Notes: a model not told the origin generated them from the letters alone. Shown: positions 8,820 to 17,273, numbered from the stretch's first letter. The stretch is 54,697 nucleotides of DNA from Dehalococcoidia bacterium (GCA_040902535.1 JBBDXD010000002.1:1-54697), one strand, 5' to 3'. Numbers and translations are program-made.

Positions 8820-9413
8820 TTGTCCAGAATCGACGGATTTGCAGCCGCGCGAGCGGCGGCATTCGGCATCTTTTGCCTGTCTTCAGTCGCCTTCGTCGCC
8901 TGCGGCTCGATCCCCTACGCGGGCGATCCGGCCGCTGGTTATGTCTATAACTCCGGCGCGCCGCTCCACGTCGCCGTGGTCGACGAGACGGGCGGCAACG
9001 ACTGGTCTCCCTCCCTGCAATCGGCAATCGACCAGTACGCCGGCGCCACGCCCCACCTGCGGTTCCAGCCCGCGCGCGCCGGCGCGAACATCGTCATCAC
9101 GGTGCGCCGCTACGACGACGCGCGTCCGCCCGAACTGCGCGGCTACCGATTTCAGCCCGGCGTCGGCGGGTTCGCTGCGGTCTACGACGCCGACGGCACC
9201 GCATGCAACTTCCCGCCTTCGACGGTCCCGGTCGCGTGCAGCGGCGAGATCGCCAGCGCCCAGATCTATCTCAACGACATCATCCCCGCCGGCGAAGACA
9301 TCGAGGCGCGACGGCTGCGCCTGATCCTGCATGAACTCGGACACGCGCTCGGTCTGACGCGGCACAGCCCCGAACTGGGCATTCCGCAGCTTACGCAGCG
9401 GTATGGGTGGTAG
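8820..9413 (+). CDS. Matrixin-like zinc metalloprotease, probable lipoprotein
   Basis: About 197 residues. The C-terminal quarter carries the full metzincin zinc motif HELGHALGLTRH (HExxHxxGxxH), preceded by the helix ARRLRLILHE. The N-terminus is hydrophobic and reads SSVAFVACGS, a plausible lipobox with the lipidated Cys, so the protein is probably exported and membrane-tethered. No ATG lies in frame near the signal sequence; a TTG at 8820 is the best guess. The protein ends 17 residues after the last zinc histidine and lacks the Met-turn that closes the active site in matrixins, so activity is uncertain. Confidence 0.65.
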   Translation: MSRIDGFAAARAAAFGIFCLSSVAFVACGSIPYAGDPAAGYVYNSGAPLHVAVVDETGGNDWSPSLQSAIDQYAGATPHLRFQPARAGANIVITVRRYDDARPPELRGYRFQPGVGGFAAVYDADGTACNFPPSTVPVACSGEIASAQIYLNDIIPAGEDIEARRLRLILHELGHALGLTRHSPELGIPQLTQRYGW

Positions 9414-9448
9414 CTGGTGGCTGGTGGCTGGTGGCTGGTGGCTGGTGG
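9414..9448. repeat. Tandem heptanucleotide repeat (CTGGTGG x5)
   Basis: Five perfect head-to-tail copies of CTGGTGG begin one base after the stop codon of the metalloprotease gene, in the gap before the convergent catabolic operon. Related degenerate heptamers occur at 10602-10643. Confidence 0.95.
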
Positions 9449-9479
9449 ACGTTACGTCCATCGTCCTGCCAGCAAAAAC

Positions 9480-10592
9480 CTAGCTGTGTGCGGCGGCGGC
9501 GGTCGCGTTCAGCCGTTCGGTGACAGCGATGCACTCCTGCACCATGTCGAAGATCACGTCGCGCGCGGAGCGCACGCTGTTCATGCTGCCGACGATCTGA
9601 CCGACCGGTGTCGTCGCGAGATCGCGCGCCTGCTCGAAATGCCGCATCCGCACCTGCGCGTCGGCGGTCAGCATGTACTGCAGCGGCATCGGCAGCGTGC
9701 CGGGCGATTCGGGGCCGTCCCACGCGTCGGTCCACGCCGTGCGCAGTTGGCGCGCCGGCTTGCCGGTCATCGACCGCGATCGCACGGTGTCACGCGATGT
9801 CGCGCCCAGCATGCGGTCGACGAGGAAGTCCGCCGTATCGGATTCCTTCACCGTCAGCCAGATCGATCCGGTCCACACGCCCTCGGCGCCGAGCGCGAGC
9901 GCTGCCGCCATCTGGCGGCCGCTGCCGATGCCGCCGGCGGCGAGCACCGGCGTCGGGGCAACGGCGTCGACGACTTCCGGCACCAGGACCATTGACGCCA
10001 CCTCGCCGGTGTGGCCGCCGGCTTCGTAGCCCGACGCGACGATCACGTCGACGCCGGCTTCCTTCTGCTTGATCGCCTGCTGCGCGCTGCCTACCAGCGC
10101 CGCCACGACGACGCCCTGGCCGTGCGCCTTCTCCGTGACATCGGGCGGCGGCGGGCCGAGGGCGCTCGCGAGCAGCTTGATCGGATGCGACAGCGCGATA
10201 TCGACCTGCGGCCGCGCGTTGTCGTACGTCCAGCCGAGCAGCGCCATCGGCGCCGGTGCATCTTCGGGCATTTTGGGCACGCGGTGGCGGTCCATCACCG
10301 ACTCGACGAAGTCGCGATGCGCCTGCGGGATCATCGCCTGGAAGTCGGGCTCCTGCGCGCCTTCGCCGCCGACCGACGAGATCGGCATCACGACATCGAC
10401 CCCGTACGGCTTGCCGTCGACGTGCGCATCGATCCACTTCAGTTCGATCTCGAGTTGCTCAGGCGTGAACGCGAGCGCGCCGAGCACGCCGAGTCCGCCC
10501 GCGCGGCTCACCGCTGCGACAACATCGCGGCAGTGGCTGAACGCGAAGATCGGAAACTCAATGCTGAAGGTGTCGCAGATCCTGGTCCTCAT
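9480..10592 (-). CDS. Nitronate monooxygenase / 2-nitropropane dioxygenase-like flavoprotein
   Basis: A 370-residue FMN-dependent TIM-barrel protein of the NMO/FabK family. Visible are the N-terminal PIFAFSHCRDVVAAVSRAGGLGVLG, the flavin-binding YEAGGHTGEVAS and the phosphate-binding AAGGIGSGRQMAAALALGAEG. Family members oxidise nitronates or act as enoyl reductases or other flavin oxidoreductases, so the exact reaction cannot be read from sequence. AGGAG lies 6 nt before the ATG. It is the last gene of the catabolic operon, suggesting a redox step on the same substrate. Confidence 0.85.
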   Translation of the reverse strand: MRTRICDTFSIEFPIFAFSHCRDVVAAVSRAGGLGVLGALAFTPEQLEIELKWIDAHVDGKPYGVDVVMPISSVGGEGAQEPDFQAMIPQAHRDFVESVMDRHRVPKMPEDAPAPMALLGWTYDNARPQVDIALSHPIKLLASALGPPPPDVTEKAHGQGVVVAALVGSAQQAIKQKEAGVDVIVASGYEAGGHTGEVASMVLVPEVVDAVAPTPVLAAGGIGSGRQMAAALALGAEGVWTGSIWLTVKESDTADFLVDRMLGATSRDTVRSRSMTGKPARQLRTAWTDAWDGPESPGTLPMPLQYMLTADAQVRMRHFEQARDLATTPVGQIVGSMNSVRSARDVIFDMVQECIAVTERLNATAAAAHS

Positions 10593-10601
10593 GGTGGTCT
10601 C

Positions 10602-10643
10602 CTGGTCGCTCGTCGTTGGTCGCTGGTGGCTGGTTGGTGGCCG
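10602..10643. repeat. Degenerate tandem heptamer array (YTSGTSG-like)
   Basis: About six heptamers in register (CTGGTCG, CTCGTCG, TTGGTCG, CTGGTGG, CTGGTTG, GTGGCCG) fill the whole gap between the acyl-CoA dehydrogenase stop and the ribosome-binding site of the flavoprotein gene. It is the same family as the perfect array at 9414-9448. Confidence 0.85.
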
Positions 10644-10644
10644 G

Positions 10645-11838
10645 TCAGTACGACCTTGGCAACCCCAGATTCCATTCGCACACGTAGTTCAGGATCATCT
10701 CGCGGCTGACAGGCGCCGTCTTCAGCAGCCGCGCGCCGTACCACAATTGCACGATTCCGAAGTCCTCGGTGAAGCCGTTGCCGCCGTGCGTCTCCAGCGC
10801 CGCATCGACCGCCTTGACGGCGAGGTCGGCGGCGAGGAACTTCGCCATGTTCGCCTGGGTGCCGACCTCCAGCGGGTTGCCGCCCTGATCCGACGCCCAC
10901 GCGGCGCGCATCATCATCAGCCGCGCCGCTTCGAGCTGGATCTTCACCTCCGCGAGCGGATGCGCGATCGACTGGTAGGCGCCGATCGGCGTGTCCTTGA
11001 ACACGCGCCGCTCCTTGGCGTACGCCACCGACTTCTCGAGGCACTGCTGCGACATGCCGTTGCAGATCGCCGCCGCGAGCACGCGCTCGCAGTTCAGCGA
11101 GTTGAACATCGCCTGCACGCCCTGCCCCTCCTGCCCGACGATCTGATCCGCAGGCGCTTCGACATCGTCGAAGAAAAGCTGCCACTGCGACTGCCCTTCG
11201 TTCGACGGCGTGTTGACGCGTGTCTTGGTCAGCCCGTTGGACTTCGTATCGACGAGAAAGATCGAGATGCCCTCGGACTTCGGGCGGCCTTCGCGCGCGA
11301 GTTCGTCGGCGGGCGTCGTGCGCGCGACGAGCAGCATGTAGTCGGCGTGCTCGACGCCCGTGATGAAGATTTTCTGACCGTTGATGCGATACACGTCACC
11401 GTCGCGGCGCGCGACCGTCTCGATCTTGAACGTGTTCGTGCCGGCGTTCGGCTCTGTGACGGCGAAGCAGAGCTTGCAGGAGCCATCAGCGACCTTCGGC
11501 AGGAAGCGGCGCTTTAGCTCTTCGGAGCCGTTCTTCGTGATGCAGGCGGAGTCCATCGCGGTCACGAGCATGAGTCCCGGCAGGAAGCCCTGCGACGTCA
11601 GTTCTTCGAAGCCGACGGTCAGCGGCTGCAGTCCCATGGCGTTGCCGCCGTACTCCTCCGGGATCAGGCAGCCGAGCAGCCCGATGCCTGCAATATCCTC
11701 CCAGAGTTCCTGCGGGAAGACCTGCTGCTTCATCATCTGGCGATATTCGTCGCGGCGCGGCGCGTATTTCTGCAGCATCGACCTGACGGACGTGCGGACG
11801 AGTTCGTGCTCTTCGTTAACGGCGAAGTTCAACGCCAT
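10645..11838 (-). CDS. Acyl-CoA dehydrogenase
   Basis: A 397-residue FAD-dependent acyl-CoA dehydrogenase of normal length. The family signature is seen in CFAVTEPNAGTNTFKIETVA and in the C-terminal ETHGGNGFTEDFGIVQLWYGARL, which includes the FAD-contacting GGNG segment. It introduces the alpha,beta double bond in an acyl-CoA, feeding the enoyl-CoA hydratase encoded upstream. TGGAG lies 8 nt before the ATG. A different heptamer array fills its 5' leader. The acyl chain or ring specificity cannot be told. Confidence 0.9.
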   Translation of the reverse strand: MALNFAVNEEHELVRTSVRSMLQKYAPRRDEYRQMMKQQVFPQELWEDIAGIGLLGCLIPEEYGGNAMGLQPLTVGFEELTSQGFLPGLMLVTAMDSACITKNGSEELKRRFLPKVADGSCKLCFAVTEPNAGTNTFKIETVARRDGDVYRINGQKIFITGVEHADYMLLVARTTPADELAREGRPKSEGISIFLVDTKSNGLTKTRVNTPSNEGQSQWQLFFDDVEAPADQIVGQEGQGVQAMFNSLNCERVLAAAICNGMSQQCLEKSVAYAKERRVFKDTPIGAYQSIAHPLAEVKIQLEAARLMMMRAAWASDQGGNPLEVGTQANMAKFLAADLAVKAVDAALETHGGNGFTEDFGIVQLWYGARLLKTAPVSREMILNYVCEWNLGLPRSY

Positions 11839-11853
11839 GGTGCAGCTCCAGAG

Positions 11854-11881
11854 AGTTGTAAGTTGTCAGTTTTAAGTTGTA
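11854..11881. repeat. Tandem heptamer array (AGTTGTN x4)
   Basis: Four heptamers in register (AGTTGTA, AGTTGTC, AGTTTTA, AGTTGTA) lie between the acyl-CoA dehydrogenase start and the small membrane-protein gene. The unit differs from the CTGGTGG type, but the period and intergenic placement are the same. Confidence 0.85.
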
Positions 11882-11902
11882 CGTGAGCCAACGGGAGCGC
11901 GA

Positions 11903-12121
11903 TCATGCTCCGGCGCGTGGGCCTCTCCTGACGCGCTCCAGTCCCCACATTCCGGCAGGGATGACCACGGTGCCAGCGAGCCCGAGATAGATGAGGCCTA
12001 CGACACTCGTTATCTCGTCGTTCGCGCTGTCCGCGAACCAGATGAGGTTTGCGATCAAGGCAGCGACCGCGACGTGCCAGACGACCGCAATCGCGCAACA
12101 GGCGCGGGCCAAAAGATCCAT
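11903..12121 (-). CDS. Small two-span membrane protein, unknown function
   Basis: A 72-residue frame with two hydrophobic segments (CCAIAVVWHVAVAALIANLIWF and VGLIYLGLAGTVVIPAGMWG) and a basic C-terminus (ERVRRGPRAGA). No ribosome-binding site is obvious before the ATG. It sits in the catabolic operon between the enoyl-CoA hydratase and acyl-CoA dehydrogenase genes, separated from the former by ~138 bp. No family is recognised. The clear membrane topology and low fit of alternative frames favour a real gene, but only moderately. Confidence 0.45.
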   Translation of the reverse strand: MDLLARACCAIAVVWHVAVAALIANLIWFADSANDEITSVVGLIYLGLAGTVVIPAGMWGLERVRRGPRAGA

Positions 12122-12259
12122 GGGCCAATTCTACGTTCGACGGGCTACCGGCCACATGGTTGGAACCTGCCGAAGTGCGTAGTCCGAATGAACCACCGTT
12201 CGCCGTCCCGGCGTCGAAGGCACTCCGCGCGCACGCGGTGTTCGATTCATACGCAGCCA

Positions 12260-13075
12260 TCACCGCCCCTTGTACACCGGCTTGCGCTTCTCTTTGAACG
12301 CCTTCGGGCCTTCGCGGGCGTCCTCCGTCGCGTAGACCTGCATGCCGATCTTGAACTCCACGTCGAGCGCGTCCTGCTCGGCGAGGCACTCCGTGGCGAT
12401 CACGGACTCCTTGATCTTCTGCACCGCGACGGGCCCGTTCGACGCGACGCGTTGCGCGACCTGCTTCGCGTGCGCGAGCGCTTCGCCCTTCGGCACGACG
12501 CGGCCAATCAGCCCGAAGCTCAGCGCTTCCGCCGCGGGGTACATGTCGCCGGTAAGCAGCATCTCCATCGCCTTGGTGTACGGGATCTGGCGCCGCAGAC
12601 GGATCGTCGAACCGCCCTGCGGGAACAGCGCCCACTTCACCTCCGTGACGCCGAACACCGACCCTTCGCCGGCGATGCGGATGTCCGTCGACTGCAGCAC
12701 TTCGGTGCCGCCGGCGACGCAGTAGCCTTCGATCGCCGCGATCAGGGGCTTCTTGAGCTGCCGCGACCGCAGCAGCCCCTGGAAGATCACGTTCGGGTCC
12801 TCGCGGCAGCGGCGCTCGAAGTCATCCTCCGGCGGCAGTTGCGCCAGCGAGCGGGACACCAGCTTGTCGAGGTCCGCGCCGGCGCAGAAATCCGCACCGG
12901 CGCCCGTGAGGATCGCGCATCGCACCTCCACGTCGCTGTCGATCATCTCCCACGCGTCGGCGAGGCGGCAGAGCATCTCCATGTTGATGCTGTTCTTCAC
13001 CTCGGGCCGGTTCATCGTCAGGGTGACGACGTGGCCTTCGCGGTCTACGATGAGGGCTGGTTCGATCGCGTTCAT
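12260..13075 (-). CDS. Enoyl-CoA hydratase/isomerase family protein
   Basis: A 271-residue crotonase-fold protein. The oxyanion-hole segments are ILTGAGADFCAGADLDKL and AAIEGYCVAGGTEVLQSTDIR, and a glutamate at the hydratase position is kept in VFGVTEVKWALFPQGGST. It probably hydrates the enoyl-CoA made by the neighbouring acyl-CoA dehydrogenase, preparing a 3-hydroxyacyl-CoA for aldol cleavage. ATG 13075 overlaps the stop of the preceding small gene (ATGA) and is preferred to the in-frame GTG two codons upstream. Confidence 0.88.
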   Translation of the reverse strand: MNAIEPALIVDREGHVVTLTMNRPEVKNSINMEMLCRLADAWEMIDSDVEVRCAILTGAGADFCAGADLDKLVSRSLAQLPPEDDFERRCREDPNVIFQGLLRSRQLKKPLIAAIEGYCVAGGTEVLQSTDIRIAGEGSVFGVTEVKWALFPQGGSTIRLRRQIPYTKAMEMLLTGDMYPAAEALSFGLIGRVVPKGEALAHAKQVAQRVASNGPVAVQKIKESVIATECLAEQDALDVEFKIGMQVYATEDAREGPKAFKEKRKPVYKGR

Positions 13076-13278
13076 GTCCACTCCAGATCGACGGTCTGGG
13101 CACCTTCTCGCGTGATGCAGAACGTCGAGCGTTTGAGCCCTTTCGGGGCTTCTCGTTCAATATGTTCGAGCTGCTCGAACGTGACCGTGAAGTACGGCAG
13201 ATCGAGCATCTGTTTGGCATTGCCGCGGGGGAGTCCGGCGAGCTGGTAGTGCATCCGCACTCTGTTCTCGCCCACCAT
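13072..13278 (-). CDS. Small conserved-looking protein of unknown function
   Basis: A 68-residue protein starting MVGENRVRMHYQLAGLPRG and ending GAQTVDLEWT, with the stop overlapping the enoyl-CoA hydratase start (ATGA). The tight coupling makes it a real operon member. The frame is open 51 codons further upstream, but that extension is built from a dispersed repeat (it reads RVILSAAKNL, a known repeat-derived peptide), so the short start with the upstream AGGGGAG is preferred. No catalytic motif is visible; it may be an accessory subunit. Confidence 0.5.
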   Translation of the reverse strand: MVGENRVRMHYQLAGLPRGNAKQMLDLPYFTVTFEQLEHIEREAPKGLKRSTFCITREGAQTVDLEWT

Positions 13279-13347
13279 GATCTCCCCTACGAAGCGGTAC
13301 TCCGGTTGCTCTCCCACAGCCCTCGTTTTAGCGCTGCGTTTCGTGAT

Positions 13348-13374
13348 GAGATTCTCGACGCTGTTCAGAATGGC
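13348..13374. repeat. Dispersed repeat, degenerate copy
   Basis: This 27-bp copy is a diverged version of the element at 13393-13419: both begin GAGATTCT and contain TTCAGAATG or CTCAGAATG near the end. It lies in the gap between the acyl-CoA ligase and the small gene. Confidence 0.7.
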
Positions 13375-13392
13375 GCTTGTGCGTTCCACGAC

Positions 13393-13419
13393 GAGATTCT
13401 TCGCTGCGCTCAGAATGAC
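13393..13419. repeat. Dispersed repeat of the ILSAAKNL type
   Basis: The sequence GAGATTCTTCGCTGCGCTCA plus GAATGAC matches the widespread short repeat that, read on the other strand, translates as ILSAAKNL and is often misannotated as protein N-termini. It lies just downstream of the acyl-CoA ligase stop. Confidence 0.8.
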
Positions 13420-13434
13420 CCTGTTGGACATTCG

Positions 13435-15039
13435 TTACCTCGAACGTGCCGGCGGTTCGCCCATTGCCGTCGCCTTCGCCCACCGATAATCGGCCTTGCC
13501 GCTCGGCGAGCGCACGACTTCATCGACGAGGTGCAACTCTCGCGGCACCTTGTAGCCCGACACGTGCGTGCGGCAATGCGCGTCGATCTCCTCCAGCGTG
13601 AGCGCGTGGCCTTGGCGCGGCTGTACCACCGCCGCGACGCGTTCGCCCCAGCGCTCGTCAGGCACGCCGACGACCACCGCATCGAACACGGCGGGATGCG
13701 CCTTGAGCGCCGCCTCCACTTCTTCCGGGTAGATCTTCTCGCCGCCGCTGTTGATACAGATCGAGCCGCGGCCGAGCAACGTCACTGTCCCGTCGGCGTC
13801 GATGGTCGCCATGTCGCCGGGGATCACCCACCGGACGCCGTCCGCGTCGGTCATGAAGGTTGCGGCCGTCTTCGTCTCGTCCTTGTAGTAGCCAAGCGGC
13901 ATGCGGCCGCGACGCGCGAGCCGCCCGACGATGCCCGATCCCGCCGCGACCGGTCGCAGATCGTCATCGATCACCGCCGTGTTCGGGTCGACGGTGAAGC
14001 GTGGCCCGGGTGAGCCTGCCGTGGCGATGCCCATGCCCTGGTGGCCCGTCTCCGACACGCCGTAGGCGTCGACGAGCAGAATGTTCGGCATGTGCTGCCG
14101 CAATTGCTGCTTCACCGCCTCCGACCAGATCGCGCCGCCCGACGAGATTACGAACGCCGACGATACATCGTAATCACGTTCGTTCAGCGCTTCAGCGAGC
14201 GGGCGCGCCATCGCATCGCCGACGATCGAGAGGACGTTGATCTTCTCCCGCTCGACGAGCGACCAGATCGCGTGCGCATCGAACTTCGGGTGGAGCACGA
14301 CCTTGCCGCCGCCAAGCAGCCCGATCATGCACGACCAGAAGCCGTTGCCGTGCATCAGCGGCGCCACCGGGATCATCGTCGGGCCTTCGCGTGACGCGAC
14401 GATCTCGCCGATCTGCTCCGGCCGCTCGATCGGCGCGCCGCCGACGTTGCCGCCCTGCAGGCCGCCGAAAAACACGTCTTCCTGCCGCCACATCACGCCC
14501 TTCGGCATGCCCGTCGTGCCGCCCGTGTAGATCAGGTACAGGTCATCGCCGGATCGCTCGCCGAAATCTTGCAGGTCCGACTCTTCGGCAAGCGTCGATT
14601 CGTAGTCGATCGCGTTCAGTCCCGAAGGATCCGCACCGCTCCGGTCATCGACCTGCACGAACGTCCGCAGCATCGGCGTCGAAGGGGCGACGGCGGCAAG
14701 CCGCGGCGCGAACTCGCGGCTGTACACGACGCCGGTCAGGTCCGCGTCGGTGAAGAGATAGCGCAACTCTTCCTCGACGTAGCGAAAGTTGATGTTCACG
14801 GGCACGGCGCGGATCTTGTACGCCGCCAGCGCCGCCTCGACGTACTCCGTGCCGTTGTACAGGTAGAGGCCGATGTGGTAGCCCTGCTTGACGCCGGCAT
14901 CGAGCAGCATGTGCGCCGCGCGGTTGGCGCGCTCGTCGAGTTGCTTGAAGGTGAGGCGCCGGTCGCCGCAGACGAGCGCAAGGCGATCGGGCACCGTCTT
15001 CGCCACGCACTCGAAGAGGTCGGCCAGGTTGTACTGCAT
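13435..15039 (-). CDS. AMP-forming acyl-CoA synthetase (acyl-CoA ligase)
   Basis: A 534-residue ANL-superfamily adenylate-forming enzyme of usual length. The P-loop motif is LIYTGGTTGMPKGVMW, the aromatic motif region is VDAYGVSETGHQG, and the C-terminal hinge and CoA-side motif is GRGSICINSGGEKIYPEEVEAAL with the catalytic lysine region near the end (SPSGKADYRW). It activates a carboxylic acid to its CoA thioester with ATP. GGAGGAGG precedes the ATG. It lies directly after the two thiolase-like genes, so it probably activates the operon's substrate or a side-chain acid. Confidence 0.92.
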   Translation of the reverse strand: MQYNLADLFECVAKTVPDRLALVCGDRRLTFKQLDERANRAAHMLLDAGVKQGYHIGLYLYNGTEYVEAALAAYKIRAVPVNINFRYVEEELRYLFTDADLTGVVYSREFAPRLAAVAPSTPMLRTFVQVDDRSGADPSGLNAIDYESTLAEESDLQDFGERSGDDLYLIYTGGTTGMPKGVMWRQEDVFFGGLQGGNVGGAPIERPEQIGEIVASREGPTMIPVAPLMHGNGFWSCMIGLLGGGKVVLHPKFDAHAIWSLVEREKINVLSIVGDAMARPLAEALNERDYDVSSAFVISSGGAIWSEAVKQQLRQHMPNILLVDAYGVSETGHQGMGIATAGSPGPRFTVDPNTAVIDDDLRPVAAGSGIVGRLARRGRMPLGYYKDETKTAATFMTDADGVRWVIPGDMATIDADGTVTLLGRGSICINSGGEKIYPEEVEAALKAHPAVFDAVVVGVPDERWGERVAAVVQPRQGHALTLEEIDAHCRTHVSGYKVPRELHLVDEVVRSPSGKADYRWAKATAMGEPPARSR

Positions 15040-15060
15040 GATGCCTCCTCCGACGCTTCG

Positions 15061-16218
15061 CTACGGCTTTTCGCTGCTCACGATCCACATCGCGAAGAAC
15101 TGCGAGCCGCCGCCGTACGCGTGCCCCAGCGCGACGCGCGCGCCATCGACCTGGTGCTCGCCCGCCTGACCGCGCACCTGCATCGCCGCCTCGGCGAATC
15201 GCAGCATGCCCGACGCGCCGATCGGGTTCGACGACAGCACGCCGCCCGACGGGTTCACCGGCAAATCGCCGTCGAACGCCGTCACGCCGTCTGCCGTCAT
15301 CTTCCAGCCTTCGCCGAGCGGCGCGAATCCAAGGTTCTCCATCCACATCGGCTCGAACCACGAGAACGGCACGTAGATCTCCGCGACGTCGATCTCGCGG
15401 CGCGGGTCGGTCATGCCGGCCTGCTTGTAGAGTGCGGCCGCGCAGTCGCGCCCGGCGCGCGGATTGACCTGATCGCGCCCCGCGAACATCGTCGGTTCGC
15501 TGCGCATCGCGTTCGCGACGACCCACGCGGGCTTCGTGCTGCCGCGGGACGCGTTTTTCTCGTCGGTCAGCACCATCGCGCACGCGCCGTCCGACGCGGG
15601 GCACGTCTCCAGGAACCGGATCGGGTCCCAGAGCATCGGCGATTGCGCCACCTGCTCGAGATTGATGTCCGCCTGCTGCAAATGCGCGTACTGGTTGCGG
15701 CAGGCGTTGAGCCGGTCCTTCACGGCCACCATCATGCCGATGTGCGCCGGCGCGCCCGACCGCGCGATGTAGGCGCGAATGTGCGGCGCGAAGTAGCCGC
15801 CGGCGCCGGCGATCGTCGCGGGCTGGAACGGGATCTTCGGCGAGAGCGCCCACATCGTGTCGCTTTCGGACTGCTTTTCGAACGCCACCGTCAGCACGCG
15901 TTCGTGCACGCCCGCCTGCACCAGCGACGCGGCGACGAGCGCCGTCGAGCCGCCGACGCTGCCCGCGGTGTGCACGCGCATCATCGGCTTGCCGACGGCA
16001 CCGAGCGCATCGGCCAGATACAGCTCGGGCATCATCAGCCCTTCGAACATGTCCGGCGCCTTGCCGATGACGACCGCGTCGATGTCGCTCCACGTCATCT
16101 GGGCGTCTTCAAGCGCACGCAGGGCGGCTTCGCGCACGAGCCCGGCGATCGATACGTCGGCGCGCTTCGACGCGTGCTTCGTCTGGCCGATCCCGGCGAC
16201 GGCGCAGCGATTCGCCAT
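15061..16218 (-). CDS. Thiolase-superfamily protein without catalytic Cys (SCP-x/Ltp2-like)
   Basis: A 385-residue thiolase-fold protein of SCP-x-like length. It keeps the family's C-terminal motifs (PVNPSGGVLSSNPIGASG and VALGHAYGGGSQ). In the N-terminal half, where thiolases have the nucleophilic Cys before GSTAL, it reads HTAGSVGGSTAL; the Cys aligns with Ser87. It cannot use the normal acyl-Cys mechanism. Cys-less relatives such as Ltp2 act with a DUF35 partner as retro-aldolases in steroid side-chain removal. Two DUF35 genes lie in the same operon, so that role is inferred. Start and stop overlap the neighbouring thiolase-like gene (TGATG). Confidence 0.85.
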   Translation of the reverse strand: MANRCAVAGIGQTKHASKRADVSIAGLVREAALRALEDAQMTWSDIDAVVIGKAPDMFEGLMMPELYLADALGAVGKPMMRVHTAGSVGGSTALVAASLVQAGVHERVLTVAFEKQSESDTMWALSPKIPFQPATIAGAGGYFAPHIRAYIARSGAPAHIGMMVAVKDRLNACRNQYAHLQQADINLEQVAQSPMLWDPIRFLETCPASDGACAMVLTDEKNASRGSTKPAWVVANAMRSEPTMFAGRDQVNPRAGRDCAAALYKQAGMTDPRREIDVAEIYVPFSWFEPMWMENLGFAPLGEGWKMTADGVTAFDGDLPVNPSGGVLSSNPIGASGMLRFAEAAMQVRGQAGEHQVDGARVALGHAYGGGSQFFAMWIVSSEKP

Positions 16219-17273
16219 CAGTCGGCCTCCAGCACGCAGACGAGGTTCTGCTGCAGGCACGGGCCGGACGTCGCGTGCGCGACCGCGCTCCTGGCGTCGC
16301 CATCGATGATGCGCTGCGCCGCCTCGCCAATGCGGATGAGTCCTGCGGCCATGAGCGGATTCGCCGCGAGCGCGCCCCCGGACGGGTTGATCGCGGTGGC
16401 GCCGTTCAGGCCGATCGCGTCGCGCAGGATGATCTCCTGGTGCGTGAAGGGCGCGTACAGCTCCGCGACGTCGAACGCGCGGCCGGTCGCGCCCGCTTCT
16501 TGCGCCGCCAGCGCCGTCGAAGGCGACTGCGTGAGATCGCGCATGCCGGGATGGTGCGCTTCGATGCGATGGTCGATGCCGCGGATCCACGCCGGCCGCT
16601 TCGAGATGCGCCGCGCGAGATCGCCCGCCGCAAGCACGACCGCCGCAGCGCCGTCGGTGATCGGCGCGCAGTCATGCTTGCGCAGCGGGGACGCAATGCA
16701 TGGTGCGGCGAGCAGCGCGTCGGCGTCGAAATCACCGGCGAGCTGCGCATTCGCGTTGGTCTTCGCATCGCGGCGGCTGCGGACGGCGATGCCGGCCATG
16801 TCGCGTTCGCTGCAGGCGCCGGCGTCGAGCATTGCCCGTGCCTGCAACGCCGCCATCGCGATCGAGTCGGGCCACAACGGCTGCATGCAGTACGGGTCGA
16901 GCTGCATCGTCATCACGTCGCGGACGTCGCCGAGCGATGACTTGCCGAATCCGTAGACCAGCGCCGAGTCGATGTCGCCGTGTTGCAGGCGCACCCACGC
17001 TTCGTACAACGCCCAGGCGCCGTCCATCTCGACGTGCGACTCTTCGATCGGCGGCCAGGGGCCGACAGCGTCGAGCGTCGTGACGAATGCGAAGGGCTGC
17101 CCGGCGAGAAAGTCGCTGCTGCCCGAGCACGTGAATCCGACCTCGCCCTTTTTGAGGCCCGATCGCTCCATCGCTTCGCGGACGACCGGCATCACGATCT
17201 CGACTTCGTTGCGGAACGCGTCGCGTCGTACGTTCGGCGCCTGCGCGAATCCCACCACCGCGACCTCGCGCAT
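16218..17273 (-). CDS. Thiolase-superfamily protein without catalytic Cys
   Basis: A 351-residue second thiolase-like protein, clearly different from its neighbour. The nucleophile region reads SHVEMDGAWALYEAWV, with no cysteine within 20 residues. It keeps the C-terminal AINPSGGALAANPLMAAG and ends SGPCLQQNLVCVLEAD, a tail typical of non-decarboxylating SCP-x-like relatives. It probably forms a heteromer with the thiolase-like protein downstream and with one or both DUF35 proteins upstream. The start is ATG 17273 in a TGATG overlap, or the in-frame GTG immediately before it (17276). Confidence 0.82.
   Translation of the reverse strand: MREVAVVGFAQAPNVRRDAFRNEVEIVMPVVREAMERSGLKKGEVGFTCSGSSDFLAGQPFAFVTTLDAVGPWPPIEESHVEMDGAWALYEAWVRLQHGDIDSALVYGFGKSSLGDVRDVMTMQLDPYCMQPLWPDSIAMAALQARAMLDAGACSERDMAGIAVRSRRDAKTNANAQLAGDFDADALLAAPCIASPLRKHDCAPITDGAAAVVLAAGDLARRISKRPAWIRGIDHRIEAHHPGMRDLTQSPSTALAAQEAGATGRAFDVAELYAPFTHQEIILRDAIGLNGATAINPSGGALAANPLMAAGLIRIGEAAQRIIDGDARSAVAHATSGPCLQQNLVCVLEAD

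Noticed and set aside
9414-9448. Possible CRISPR or direct-repeat array
   Set aside because: The unit is 7 bp with no spacers; it is a simple tandem repeat.
13279-13431. N-terminal extension of the small gene reading RVILSAAKNL
   Set aside because: This peptide is a known artefact of a dispersed DNA repeat; a start at 13278 gives a compact, coupled gene.
14569-16956. A 795-codon open frame on the plus strand
   Set aside because: It runs antisense to the acyl-CoA ligase and thiolase-like genes; its translation is Arg/His/Ala-rich with no motif. It is a GC-driven shadow frame.
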